Shown in pieces: positions 41,690-49,878 of a DNA stretch of 64,000 bases. How positions within the stretch are numbered: the first letter of the stretch is position 1; the number at the start of each line of letters is the position of its first letter. The translations under genes were made by a program, and so were the position numbers. Under the pieces are notes generated by a model. The model was not told where the DNA came from and made no database searches. It saw only the letters and a program-made list of their open reading frames with translations. The stretch comes from Nostoc linckia NIES-25 (GTDB lineage Bacteria > Cyanobacteriota > Cyanobacteriia > Cyanobacteriales > Nostocaceae): NCBI RefSeq assembly GCF_002368035.1, contig NZ_AP018222.1:4209534-4273533 (forward strand), written 5' to 3'.

Positions 41690-44215
41690 TTACTCTTCCC
41701 GACTCTTCTCTTGAAGAAGCGATCGCCAATCTTTAATTGCTTTTTCTGTCCATAACCAATTTTTAGCTAATTTATCTACTTGGAAATTGACGCGATCGGA
41801 TTTCATTACCATTTGTCTTAACTTGATCGCTTCATTCATATATTGTGCTTGTTTGGTACTAGATTGACCAAGTGCAGATTTATACAATCCTAGAGCTAAA
41901 CCAGCATAGGAAGTTAAAGCATCCTGAGGTAATGGCGTCTTTGTGGATATTGTAGTAGAAGCTGTATTCTGTGCTTTGAGAGCTAAATTTAAAGCCTTGA
42001 ACCAAGAATCATTAGCTCGATTGAGATTACCTTCTGCGTAGTAAGCAAATCCTAAAGCGTTATTATATAAAAGCGAATCTGGTTTAGCTTTGGCAGCGGT
42101 TTCCCAGTAACGACGAGCATCGTCAACGCTATAGTTAACGTCTCCAGTCTGGATTGATTGCCAAGCTAATCGCCCCTTTAAAAAGTTGACAGATGGATCG
42201 TCAACTTGCTTATTTGTAACTAGCTTCAAAGCAGTTTCAGCCGCAGCAAAAGCGCCACGATTGAGTAATTCTTCCACAGCAAATAACCCACCTTGCAAAT
42301 CGCCTTGGCTCAATTTTTCAGTAGCGGTGGCCGTAACGATTCCAGTTGGTGCTGTTTCTAAATCTATATTTGGTTGCTTTCCAATGGGTAAAGACTCAGT
42401 GGGAATTGGTGGTATCTTCGACAGATTTGCCTGGGGTCGATTTTGCCACCAATTTAAACCGATCGCAATTGCGATCGCACTTATTCCCACAACGCCAACA
42501 ATCGGCCACAGCTTACGCTGTCGGTTCCGATTTCTAGATGGAGATGAGTTTGGTTGCGATCGACGAGAAAACTCCGAATTTTGCCAATGTCTTTCTGAGT
42601 TCCCAACAGTTTCAGGAGGCGGTGCTGGAACTTCTCCCCACAAATCTGCTTCTTCCAAAGAGGAAGTCATTTCTTCTGAAACTGGCCTATTTGGTAGACT
42701 ATTTTGGTTAATTTGTTGCTCTTCTGTGGCGGATTTTTGCTCATCCAGCCGCCGAAACAAATCCGAAACGATGGCCGAATCTTCTGCATAACTTGGGTCA
42801 TCATACTCGATTTCATCAACGAGATCGCCCCAGGTATCTTCACCCAGCCAATCCAAGCCAACAGGATCGCGCCCCAAATCAGCAGGAATCATCTCCTCAA
42901 TTCCTAAAGGCATTTCCGGATCGTCCGCGATCGCAGCATACATGGAACTAGGAATTGTCCCTACAGGCGAACTATATTGGTTGAGCGACTCCGGACTTTG
43001 CCCTAAACTTTCCTGGCTCAGAAAACCGTCAAATTCGGGCTGGAGATACAAAATCGGTAATGCCCAGTACATTTGGTGAGAACCATAGGCAGAAATTAAT
43101 CCTTGGCGCACCCGACTAACGCATAAATCTACTGGATACCCCTGACTCAAATTGCGGTAAAATAATTGCGTGAGTGTCAGTGCTACTTCATCAGGAATGC
43201 GCTCTGACATTGCCAAAACACTGGCGATTCCTCGTTTCACAAGACTTTCTGCCAGGTTGCGTTCCCCCGTATCTTCAGAAGCCCCCAAGCCTGCTGTGTA
43301 AGCTCCCAAGCAGGAATTAAACACTGCCATCTGGATGTTATTGTTGACAAGCAAACCTGCCAAATCGTCTCCAGTCAGAATTTCCGTTAACCCAGTTCTG
43401 CGACTGGCAAGATAAATTTCTCCGCCATTTGGCCCTAAGTTGCTATGACCAGAGTAATGTAGAACGTGGTATCTGCCTTGCTCTAAAGCTTGGGTCAGTT
43501 CTTCCCGTCCTGGTTGGTCTAACACAGTCAGTTCAATTTCTGGGAGATGACTGCTAGCCTCAGCAAATCGTGGTGCTGGACGCGCAAGTTCCGCTTGCAG
43601 TTTGATTGCTTCCTGTTTGAGTAGGTCGAGACGGACTTGATCTAAGGGCGAAGCAATTACCATCAATACTTTGACACCAGTTTCTTCTAGTGGCGTAAAA
43701 GTATTTGGCGTAGGCGTAGCCCCCCGCAGGGATCGCAAACGAGAAGCCCCCAAAATTCCACTTTGGAAGCGAGAAAAAGCGACATAAGGCCCAGTAGCTA
43801 AAGGGCGATCGCCTGCGTGCATCACTTCCCAAGGCAAACGAGCTAACCTCGTGTCTTTCAGCCCCAAGCGTAAGCGCAATACTTGTTGGTGATTCTGGGC
43901 AATACCTTGGGCAGTAATCCAACTATCTCTGAGAGTACCTTGAAATAAGGCATTATATAATTGTTGACCTAAGGCCACCAAATTAACAGAATTTCTCGCA
44001 ATATCGCTTTCCCGCCCGCTAGAGGCGAATGGATCTCCTTGCAGAACCGACTTCAACGGGTCATTCATCAAATGCCCAGCAGCCATCAACCAATCAGCTA
44101 CAGGCCAAGTCACCAATTCTTCTGCCAATGGCACCCCAGGCGCGACTTGTTCCGTCCGCACCAAGTAGTCGTTTTGCCCTACTGGGGTTACGGATATGTG
44201 GAATTCCTGGGTCAC
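41690..44215 (-). CDS. hetF: HetF, CHAT-domain (caspase-like) protease required for heterocyst differentiation
   Basis: An 841-residue protein. The CHAT protease domain is residues ~100-400, with the histidine of VLHYSGHSN (H253/H257) and the cysteine of VFNSCLGAYT (C302) as the likely dyad. An acidic linker (~440-560), a transmembrane helix (~570-590, LWPIVGVVGISAIAIAIGLNWW) and a C-terminal TPR-like region follow. Length, architecture and the divergent NsiR1 array match hetF of Anabaena, where it acts with PatA, influences HetR and cell division, and is reported to cleave PatU3. Start is GTG with AGGAG 6 nt upstream. Its 5' region faces sRNA copy 1. Confidence 0.9.
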   Translation of the reverse strand: MTQEFHISVTPVGQNDYLVRTEQVAPGVPLAEELVTWPVADWLMAAGHLMNDPLKSVLQGDPFASSGRESDIARNSVNLVALGQQLYNALFQGTLRDSWITAQGIAQNHQQVLRLRLGLKDTRLARLPWEVMHAGDRPLATGPYVAFSRFQSGILGASRLRSLRGATPTPNTFTPLEETGVKVLMVIASPLDQVRLDLLKQEAIKLQAELARPAPRFAEASSHLPEIELTVLDQPGREELTQALEQGRYHVLHYSGHSNLGPNGGEIYLASRRTGLTEILTGDDLAGLLVNNNIQMAVFNSCLGAYTAGLGASEDTGERNLAESLVKRGIASVLAMSERIPDEVALTLTQLFYRNLSQGYPVDLCVSRVRQGLISAYGSHQMYWALPILYLQPEFDGFLSQESLGQSPESLNQYSSPVGTIPSSMYAAIADDPEMPLGIEEMIPADLGRDPVGLDWLGEDTWGDLVDEIEYDDPSYAEDSAIVSDLFRRLDEQKSATEEQQINQNSLPNRPVSEEMTSSLEEADLWGEVPAPPPETVGNSERHWQNSEFSRRSQPNSSPSRNRNRQRKLWPIVGVVGISAIAIAIGLNWWQNRPQANLSKIPPIPTESLPIGKQPNIDLETAPTGIVTATATEKLSQGDLQGGLFAVEELLNRGAFAAAETALKLVTNKQVDDPSVNFLKGRLAWQSIQTGDVNYSVDDARRYWETAAKAKPDSLLYNNALGFAYYAEGNLNRANDSWFKALNLALKAQNTASTTISTKTPLPQDALTSYAGLALGLYKSALGQSSTKQAQYMNEAIKLRQMVMKSDRVNFQVDKLAKNWLWTEKAIKDWRSLLQEKSREE

Positions 44216-44360
44216 AGCTTCTCCTGCTCGCCTCCTAAATTCGGTTTGAAACGCGAAAGTTTCAAGTCGATTTTTCGCTCCCTCTGATAACTTAGATGCA
44301 TCCCACCCTTGAATGTTTCTGATTTTTAGTTGTTTTGGCTTTTCTACCTTTACAACTTTA

Positions 44361-44388
44361 TCCGGATTGGATTAGTTCGGTCTAGAAC
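44361..44388 (+). promoter_or_regulatory. DIF-class promoter, NsiR1 copy 1
   Basis: TCCGGA at 44361-44366, 16-nt spacer, TAGAAC -10 box at 44383-44388. TCCGGA at -35 is the motif of HetR-dependent early differentiation promoters. Confidence 0.8.
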
Positions 44389-44393
44389 ACTTT

Positions 44394-44456
44394 ATTGGTA
44401 GATGCACCTTGATCTTCAACTCCCCTAGTAGGCTAACACCCACTGGGGGTTTTTTT
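44394..44456 (+). ncRNA. nsiR1: NsiR1-type sRNA, copy 1 (complete; nearest to hetF)
   Basis: About 63 nt from ATTGGTAGATGCACC to a seven-T tail; the terminator stem is formed by CCCC..AGT and ACT..GGGG around GGCTAACACCC. It lies 179 bp upstream of the hetF start and runs away from it, so it is antisense to any hetF 5' leader beginning beyond 44456. In Nostoc PCC 7120 the first NsiR1 copy is reported to overlap the hetF 5' UTR in this way. Confidence 0.85.
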
Positions 44457-44780
44457 ATTTTGGCAAACAACAGCAACCTTTAATATCAAGTTCGCGCGAA
44501 CACTTATAGTTAGAGCTTACACCCAGATAAGGAGAGAATTCGGAGCGTCAGCTTTTGGCGAACTCAACATCGCAGGACGCTCTACGCGGAGAGCTTAGAA
44601 TTATACAGCAAATTTCATTGGTGAAGTAGACAACCATTAGCTCGAAAAATCAGGTATAAGCCCAATTTGGCAGCCAAATTCCGGATTATGAATTCTGAAT
44701 TCTGCTGTAAGTAATTAAACTAACTTGACATAACGCAGATATTCTCCACCAGAAAATAATGCTTAACTTTAGAATACTTG

Positions 44781-44840
44781 ATTGGTAGATGAATGTACCT
44801 CGATCTTTAACTCCCCTAATCCCTTAATATCAACTATTAC
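44781..44840 (+). ncRNA. Decayed NsiR1 unit, copy 2
   Basis: Begins ATTGGTAGATGAATGTACCTC, then the body fades after CTCCCCTAAT; no terminator. Upstream, ACCAGA (44748) and TAGAAT (44770) sit at exactly the spacing of TCCGGA and TAGAAC in the full copies, so the promoter has decayed in place. Probably silent. Confidence 0.55.
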
Positions 44841-44980
44841 AGCACGACAAAAACCCAGCGACCATCTCAATTAACCAGGCTAGGGGCTTAAGCGCCCTAT
44901 CTTAGGGATAGGCAAAGTTCTGCCAAAGTGTAGTAGTTTTTGTGTGTCAAACAAAAATAATCAACTTTCTGGGAAATTTA

Positions 44981-45008
44981 TCCGGAACATGATGGTTAAA
45001 CCTAGAAC
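44981..45008 (+). promoter_or_regulatory. DIF-class promoter, NsiR1 copy 3
   Basis: TCCGGA at 44981-44986 and TAGAAC at 45003-45008, 16-nt spacer. Confidence 0.8.
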
Positions 45009-45013
45009 ACTTA

Positions 45014-45078
45014 ATTGGTAGATGCACCCTGATAACTAGCTCCCCTGGTAGGCTAATAGCCACTAGGGGTTTTTTTTT
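45014..45078 (+). ncRNA. nsiR1: NsiR1-type sRNA, copy 3 (complete)
   Basis: About 65 nt from ATTGGTAGATGCACCCTG to nine terminal Ts. The loop reads GGCTAATAGCC, and the 3' arm CACTAGGGG has a changed base compared with other copies. Confidence 0.83.
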
Positions 45079-45485
45079 GCTCATCACACATTCTATTTTT
45101 CAGGTAGCGCACTCATCATTGAATAATTGGTAGATTTGACCGTGCCAATTTTAGATTTTAGATTAAAAATTATTTCAGTTCATGCCGCCTGTAGCGGCCC
45201 GAACAAATCCAAAATTTCAAATCCGACGCTCCATGACTCGCTAACGCTGTGCTACCAAGCCCTGTAATCTTGTGTCGTCTTTAATCCAAAATCGGCATAG
45301 CTTGAAAAGCCTCGTTCGCCCTTAGCCTTGGTGTAGCCAGAGGCTCGCGGATACGGAGAATTAGAACTCTATTCCCGCAAGCCTTAGGTCACCCCAGCAC
45401 CCTACGAAAAACCATTCTCCAGGCGTCTATCCACAAATCGGGAAACCCGTCCCAGCGACTGGCTGAACTTTTGGCAAAATCCAAA

Positions 45486-45544
45486 ATTGGTTGACCTGAT
45501 AACTAACCCCTCTGATTGGCTAACACTTGTTGAGAGTTTTTTTT
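45486..45544 (+). ncRNA. Promoterless NsiR1 unit, copy 4
   Basis: Body ATTGGTTGACCTGATAACTA, GGCTAACACTTGTTGAGAG and an eight-T tail, but no TCCGGA or -10 box at the expected places (45453, 45475). The stem is weakened. It is a remnant, or is read only from upstream. Confidence 0.5.
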
Positions 45545-45586
45545 CTGGTGAGTAAACAACAATAACCTCAACTTCTGCATAATTTA

Positions 45587-45614
45587 TCCGGTGGATAGCC
45601 ATTAACTTGAGAAA
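45587..45614 (+). promoter_or_regulatory. DIF-class promoter, NsiR1 copy 5 (variant)
   Basis: TCCGGT at 45587-45592 and GAGAAA at 45609-45614, same spacing but one change in each box, so probably weaker. Confidence 0.65.
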
Positions 45615-45619
45615 ACATT

Positions 45620-45683
45620 ATTGGTAGATGCACCCTGATAACTCAACTCCCCTGGTTGGCTAACACCCACTGGGGGTTTTTTT
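45620..45683 (+). ncRNA. nsiR1: NsiR1-type sRNA, copy 5 (complete, variant promoter)
   Basis: About 64 nt from ATTGGTAGATGCACCCTG to a seven-T tail; stem CCCCTGGT / ACTGGGGG. Confidence 0.8.
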
Positions 45684-45883
45684 GTTTGGAACCATCGAAG
45701 AATTTTAGATTTTAGATTTTGGATTAAGGTTTTTCGGTTCAGAGCAAACTCTTTTGCAGACAGAACAAATCTCAAACCGAAGCCCAGTACCCTTGCGATC
45801 GGGATGAATCTAAAAGACCCTCGCGGACTTGCTAACGCTACGCGATCGCCAATTCCAAATTTTGTTGGAGGTAGAGCATTTTT

Positions 45884-45911
45884 TCCGGAACATACTGGCT
45901 GCCCCTAGAAA
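45884..45911 (+). promoter_or_regulatory. DIF-class promoter, NsiR1 copy 6
   Basis: TCCGGA at 45884-45889 and TAGAAA at 45906-45911, 16-nt spacer. Confidence 0.8.
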
Positions 45912-45916
45912 ACATT

Positions 45917-45978
45917 ATTGGTAGATGCACCCTGATAACTCACTCCCCTAGTAGGCTAACACCAACTGGGGTTTTTTT
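45917..45978 (+). ncRNA. nsiR1: NsiR1-type sRNA, copy 6 (complete)
   Basis: About 62 nt; loop GGCTAACACCA, one G shorter in the 3' stem arm (ACTGGGG), seven-T tail. Confidence 0.83.
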
Positions 45979-46012
45979 ATTTTAAAAAATAATTGACCTT
46001 TGTACAAATTTA

Positions 46013-46040
46013 TCCGGAGTATGGCGTTCAATCTTAGAAC
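46013..46040 (+). promoter_or_regulatory. DIF-class promoter, NsiR1 copy 7
   Basis: TCCGGA at 46013-46018 and TAGAAC at 46035-46040. It starts only ~35 bp after the copy 6 terminator, the tightest spacing in the array. Confidence 0.8.
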
Positions 46041-46045
46041 ATTTA

Positions 46046-46108
46046 ATTGGTAGATGCACCCTGATAACTAACTCCCCTGGTCGGCTAACACCCACTGGGG
46101 GTTTTTTT
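46046..46108 (+). ncRNA. nsiR1: NsiR1-type sRNA, copy 7 (complete, last)
   Basis: About 63 nt; ATTGGTAGATGCACCCTG start, stem CCCCTGGT / ACTGGGGG, seven-T tail. Confidence 0.83.
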
Positions 46109-46586
46109 ATGCCTAGAGCCACAGCAGCTTGTCGTTAGACATTATCAGCCTCCATAAACTGCCACATACCCGGAATGCACCTTGTTGCTACTGCTGGTAG
46201 ACCTTGAATATCCCTTTATTGCCAGCTTACAGCAAAACTTAGTCACCCAATCCCTGAATCGCTTTCCTTTTATTTTTAGCTAAACAGGTGACTCTAAAAT
46301 GATTGCTATGATATTTAATCACATTCTTAAGTTTTTTTCTAGATTCCTAGTTTCTCGTTCTTCGACTGCTGCTTCCGAAAAAATTAGGTATGCGGCATTG
46401 GGCATCGAGAAGAGGATGGGGGGATAAGGGGATGGGGAGATGGCGAAAGAAGAATTACTTTCTCCTCACCTCCCCACCTCCCAATCTCCCCCATCCCCTT
46501 TTTGTTGACATTAACAACCTGCTATATGGTATATTTCATGGCGTTATGCTAGGATATCTAGCCTAAAACCAAAGAGTTGCCAACCG
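46109..46586. other. Intergenic region after the sRNA array
   Basis: No gene recognised. A GGGGATGGGGAGATGG / CCCACCTCCCAATCTCCCCC inverted tract (about 46418-46500) forms a hairpin. The promoter of the thioredoxin-like gene should lie in the last ~80 bp. Confidence 0.5.
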
Positions 46587-46910
46587 ATGAGTTTAGCTGT
46601 AATTAAGTTTTCTTCTGAAGAGTGCGGCATCTGCCACAAAATGTCTTTTTATGACAAAAAGGTGGCTGAAGAACTGGGTTTAGAATTTATCGATGTAAAA
46701 ATGCAGGATACAGCTGCTTACCGCAAGTATCGCAAGATTTTATTGACTCAGTATCCTGATAAATCAGAAATGGGATGGCCTACTTACATTGTTTGCAATT
46801 CTCCAGAAGGAGAATTTGAGATTGTAGGTGAGGTAAAAGGAGGTCATCCCAAAGGTGAATTTAGAAGCCGCCTCCAGCAGGTTCTCGATTCTACAACTAG
46901 TCTGAATTAA
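46587..46910 (+). CDS. Thioredoxin-fold protein with CGIC active site
   Basis: A 107-residue thioredoxin-like protein. Active-site motif EECGICHKM (CxxC at residues ~13-16), then the beta-alpha-beta core (LGLEFIDVKMQD) and a cis-Pro-type segment (MGWPTYIVCN). No signal peptide, so it is cytoplasmic. The atypical CGIC and the insertion AYRKYRKILLTQYPDKSE set it apart from the standard thioredoxins with CGPC. The 3' end overlaps the convergent gene by 14 bp. A role in thiol redox control is probable; partner unknown. Confidence 0.85.
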   Translation: MSLAVIKFSSEECGICHKMSFYDKKVAEELGLEFIDVKMQDTAAYRKYRKILLTQYPDKSEMGWPTYIVCNSPEGEFEIVGEVKGGHPKGEFRSRLQQVLDSTTSLN

Positions 46911-47130
46911 TTACCTCAAAAGATTTAACCTCCAGGACAGGGCCAATCATGGCAGCTGTCATGACATCTTCACGTACCTGTCCTTTAACTTTTGCTTTTT
47001 GTCCGGCTTTGAGTAGGTCTTTATCTGCCCCTCTGAGGATTTCGTAAGTAACACCCTCTTCTGTAACTAACGCCCATGCGCCTGGGCCAATATCACGGCG
47101 TTGAATTGTGCCTGTAACTGTAATGCTCAT
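46897..47130 (-). CDS. Small OB-fold-like conserved protein
   Basis: A 77-residue beta-rich protein (MSITVTGTIQRRDIGPGAWALVTEEGVTYEIL ... GQKAKVKGQVREDV ... GPVLEVKSFEV). The strand pattern is that of a short OB-fold or nucleic-acid/metal-binding barrel. It is convergent with and overlaps the thioredoxin-like gene by 14 bp. I do not recognise the family. Confidence 0.65.
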   Translation of the reverse strand: MSITVTGTIQRRDIGPGAWALVTEEGVTYEILRGADKDLLKAGQKAKVKGQVREDVMTAAMIGPVLEVKSFEVINSD

Positions 47131-47293
47131 AAATAAATAGTGCTGAGTACTGAATGGGGAGTAGGGACTGGGGACTGGGGACTGAGGAGATGAGGGAGTG
47201 TGGGGAGTGTGGGGGGAAAGATTTCTTCCCTATCTTCCCAGACTTTCTGCTTGCCCCATGCCCCATACCCAATGCCCAATGCTCCATACCCAT
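47131..47293. repeat. G-rich short tandem repeats
   Basis: GGGACTGGGGACTGGGGACTG and later CCCCATGCCCCATACCCAAT forms; complementary halves can pair. They lie between the subtilase 3' end and the small OB-like gene. Confidence 0.7.
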
Positions 47294-49144
47294 TTATGCT
47301 GCTTTTTCTTCGTTTTGCAATGCTAAACGAGCAAGTCCATAACAAAGTATGGCGTTGGCGATTAGGAACAGACGTGCTAAGTTAACATTTCCAAATCCCC
47401 AAACTGCTGGGTCGTAAACAGCACTTACTGTCAAGCACGCTGCTACTCCCAATGTTGAACCGATGGCAAACCATTTCCAACTAGGATGTCCTAACAGTAA
47501 TGCCATTAAGACAATGGGAATCAATACGCTAGCAAACAAAGGATTGATTGCATCAGTTCCTTGGAGGGTATTGCCGAGTTCCGGAATTGAACTACCTAAA
47601 ACCCGGAAAGGCCATTGGGGAAGGTCAAAGATATAAATTCCCTTGAGGAAGAACAACCCAGAACTGCCAGCAATTAAACCGCTAGATAAAGACCAACTCC
47701 AAGTGAAGGGGAAGTAAACCCGTAAAAACCAAGCCAGTAGGTAAGAACCGATTACCATTAAAATCTTGGGTAACAGCGCTACTGCACCACCGTCAATCCA
47801 AAAGCCGGGATTGAGGTAGCCATTATCCCGTAACCACCGGAAGAAATCTTGGAAACTGATTTGCCCTCCAACAGCTAGTTTGACTGCTGCTTCTGCATTG
47901 AGTTGTCCAGCACCATAATAGTTCAAGCCATCATCCTGGATAACTCGTGCCGACTGTTTGAGGACTTTTAAAACTTCATCTGGTTCTTTAATACCACTAG
48001 CTTTAATTAATGCCGCAACACCAGCAACGTGGGGGGAAGCCATGCTTGTACCTTGGAAGCCAAGAAATACGCCTTCGCCTTTTTCGTTGATGGTTTCTTG
48101 CAGAATCTTACCAGCTTCACTACCACCAGGAGCAGAGATATCGACACCTGCACCAAAGTTAGAATACGGTGCTTTTTCGCCGTCTGGCCCAATTGCTGAA
48201 ACGCCGATGACGTGAGGATAACGTGCTGGATAGCTTGCCCCGTTGGCGCTTTCATTACCAGCTGCGGCAATAATGACTACACCTTTTCTATGGGCATACT
48301 CGATCGCTTCTTTCATTAACTTGCTTTCACCACCACCACCCAAGCTCATATTAATCACATCTGCGCCTTTATCAGCAGCAAATTTAATCGCTTCGGCAAT
48401 ATCGGCTACGGTACCACCACCATAGGCACTCAGTACCTTCAGCGGCATCAAACTGGCTTCATAAGCAATTCCAGCTACGCCATATTTGTTATTTGTGGCT
48501 TGGGCAATGGTTCCAGCAACGTGAGTACCATGACCGTTATCATCATCAGCTTTTTCTTTGTCGTTGACAAAATCATAGCCTTTGACGAATTTTGTCTCAT
48601 ACAAGTCGCGCACCTTGGTAATGCCAGTGTCTATCACTGCAACGGTGACGCCGCTACCTTTGGTTTGACTCCATGCGCCTTCAATGCCAATTTTGTGCAA
48701 GTTCCACTGCTTGCTGTAATATTGGTCATTGGGGCCAGTTAATGAGGGATTTACCTCATCGTTTTCTTCGGGTCGCAAAAATTCTCCCAGCCAAGCGGCT
48801 TCACCTGGTTGTGGAATCTTTCTGTAAATATAATTTGGCTCTATGACTTCTGTAGCTTGGGCAAACTGAGATTTTTTCAGTTCTTGGAGTCGTTGCCGAT
48901 CGCCCTTGATAATGTACACATTATCCTTCGCCGAAAACTTGTTGTCTAATTGGGGTGTAACGTTGTATTGTTTGGCGATCGCTTGTAAATTCTGTTCCAC
49001 CACAGTTGATGGTATATCTTCACGAAAATCAAGCAAAATCGTCTCAAAATCACCTTTAGCTGCTAATCCTTGGAAATTCAGGAAACCAAATACGGCAGCT
49101 CCCAACCCAATGACAAACAAGCACAATAATATAAGCTTTCTCAT
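47294..49144 (-). CDS. S8 (subtilisin-like) serine peptidase with C-terminal membrane domain
   Basis: A 616-residue protease. A hydrophobic signal or anchor (residues ~1-25) is followed by an I9-like propeptide (~35-105). The catalytic triad is D172 (VAVIDTGI), H205 (DDNGHGTHVAGT) and S367 (FQGTSMASPHVAG), with the oxyanion Asn at ~297 (AAGNESA). After the peptidase domain (to ~440) come four or more hydrophobic helices (~465-600), an uncommon C-terminal membrane part that would tether the enzyme with its active site outside the cytoplasm. All triad residues are intact. Substrates unknown. Confidence 0.9.
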   Translation of the reverse strand: MRKLILLCLFVIGLGAAVFGFLNFQGLAAKGDFETILLDFREDIPSTVVEQNLQAIAKQYNVTPQLDNKFSAKDNVYIIKGDRQRLQELKKSQFAQATEVIEPNYIYRKIPQPGEAAWLGEFLRPEENDEVNPSLTGPNDQYYSKQWNLHKIGIEGAWSQTKGSGVTVAVIDTGITKVRDLYETKFVKGYDFVNDKEKADDDNGHGTHVAGTIAQATNNKYGVAGIAYEASLMPLKVLSAYGGGTVADIAEAIKFAADKGADVINMSLGGGGESKLMKEAIEYAHRKGVVIIAAAGNESANGASYPARYPHVIGVSAIGPDGEKAPYSNFGAGVDISAPGGSEAGKILQETINEKGEGVFLGFQGTSMASPHVAGVAALIKASGIKEPDEVLKVLKQSARVIQDDGLNYYGAGQLNAEAAVKLAVGGQISFQDFFRWLRDNGYLNPGFWIDGGAVALLPKILMVIGSYLLAWFLRVYFPFTWSWSLSSGLIAGSSGLFFLKGIYIFDLPQWPFRVLGSSIPELGNTLQGTDAINPLFASVLIPIVLMALLLGHPSWKWFAIGSTLGVAACLTVSAVYDPAVWGFGNVNLARLFLIANAILCYGLARLALQNEEKAA

Positions 49145-49262
49145 ATTAACTCATCACCGCTCTTTGCCAGTTTTCCCACTACCATAACTTATCTGTGCCC
49201 CTTGTTGGTGTAATTTGCACTTTAGTTTACCTTCACTTCATTAACTGAGGACTGTTGAAACG

Positions 49263-49697
49263 ATGGAACATGGTCTTTTATGGTTACCTCTATTAGCAAT
49301 GTTTTTCTGGCTAGCTTGGCAAGGCTCAAGGGAGTATCAAAAAGTTGAAGCCTATCGCATCTGGGCAGAGCAATTTGAACGGGCTAAGTATGATATTTAT
49401 TCGGTATTAGGTCAAAAAGGAAACTCTATAACTTGGGGTAAACCCACACCCCAAGGGCCGATTAAACTAGAAACATTTTCTTTAGTTGATGTCAAAGAAA
49501 TATATCTTTTGGTAGATGGCAAATCAGTAAATATGGATAATCCACCAGATAAAGGTCGTTCTATAGAGTTAGAATTTGTATTTTCTGAATCGGCTGACCC
49601 AGTGCGCGTTCCGTTTACAGAGATACCTTTAGCAGCGGAATGGGCAAAGTATTTGCATTTAGCTTTAGCAAGTTGGCGATCGCAAACCAATCAGTAA
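49263..49697 (+). CDS. Membrane-anchored hypothetical protein
   Basis: A 144-residue protein with one N-terminal hydrophobic segment (HGLLWLPLLAMFFWLAWQGS) and a soluble beta-rich domain (IKLETFSLVDVKEIYLLVDGKSVNMD ... IELEFVFSESADPVRVPF). It is divergent from the subtilase gene with a ~118-bp spacer. The ATG follows TGAAACG without a clear SD. No family is recognised. Confidence 0.7.
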   Translation: MEHGLLWLPLLAMFFWLAWQGSREYQKVEAYRIWAEQFERAKYDIYSVLGQKGNSITWGKPTPQGPIKLETFSLVDVKEIYLLVDGKSVNMDNPPDKGRSIELEFVFSESADPVRVPFTEIPLAAEWAKYLHLALASWRSQTNQ

Positions 49698-49878
49698 TTC
49701 TATCAAGTCTGGCTAATTATTTATAGCAGTAAATATTAAGTTTTTACAACACAACCACTTAATAGGAATCAGGTGTAGGAAACTCGATCGAAGAATTTAG
49801 TTACTCAATACTAAATCTTTTTACTCTAGTTATTTCCCTACACCTGCTTTGAAGAAACTTGGTTATTAAAAAACAGAA

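Noticed and set aside
44361..46108. NsiR1 repeats considered as CRISPR or insertion-sequence relics
   Set aside because: Unequal spacing, each unit has promoter and terminator logic, no cas or transposase genes, and divergence is concentrated outside the functional parts.
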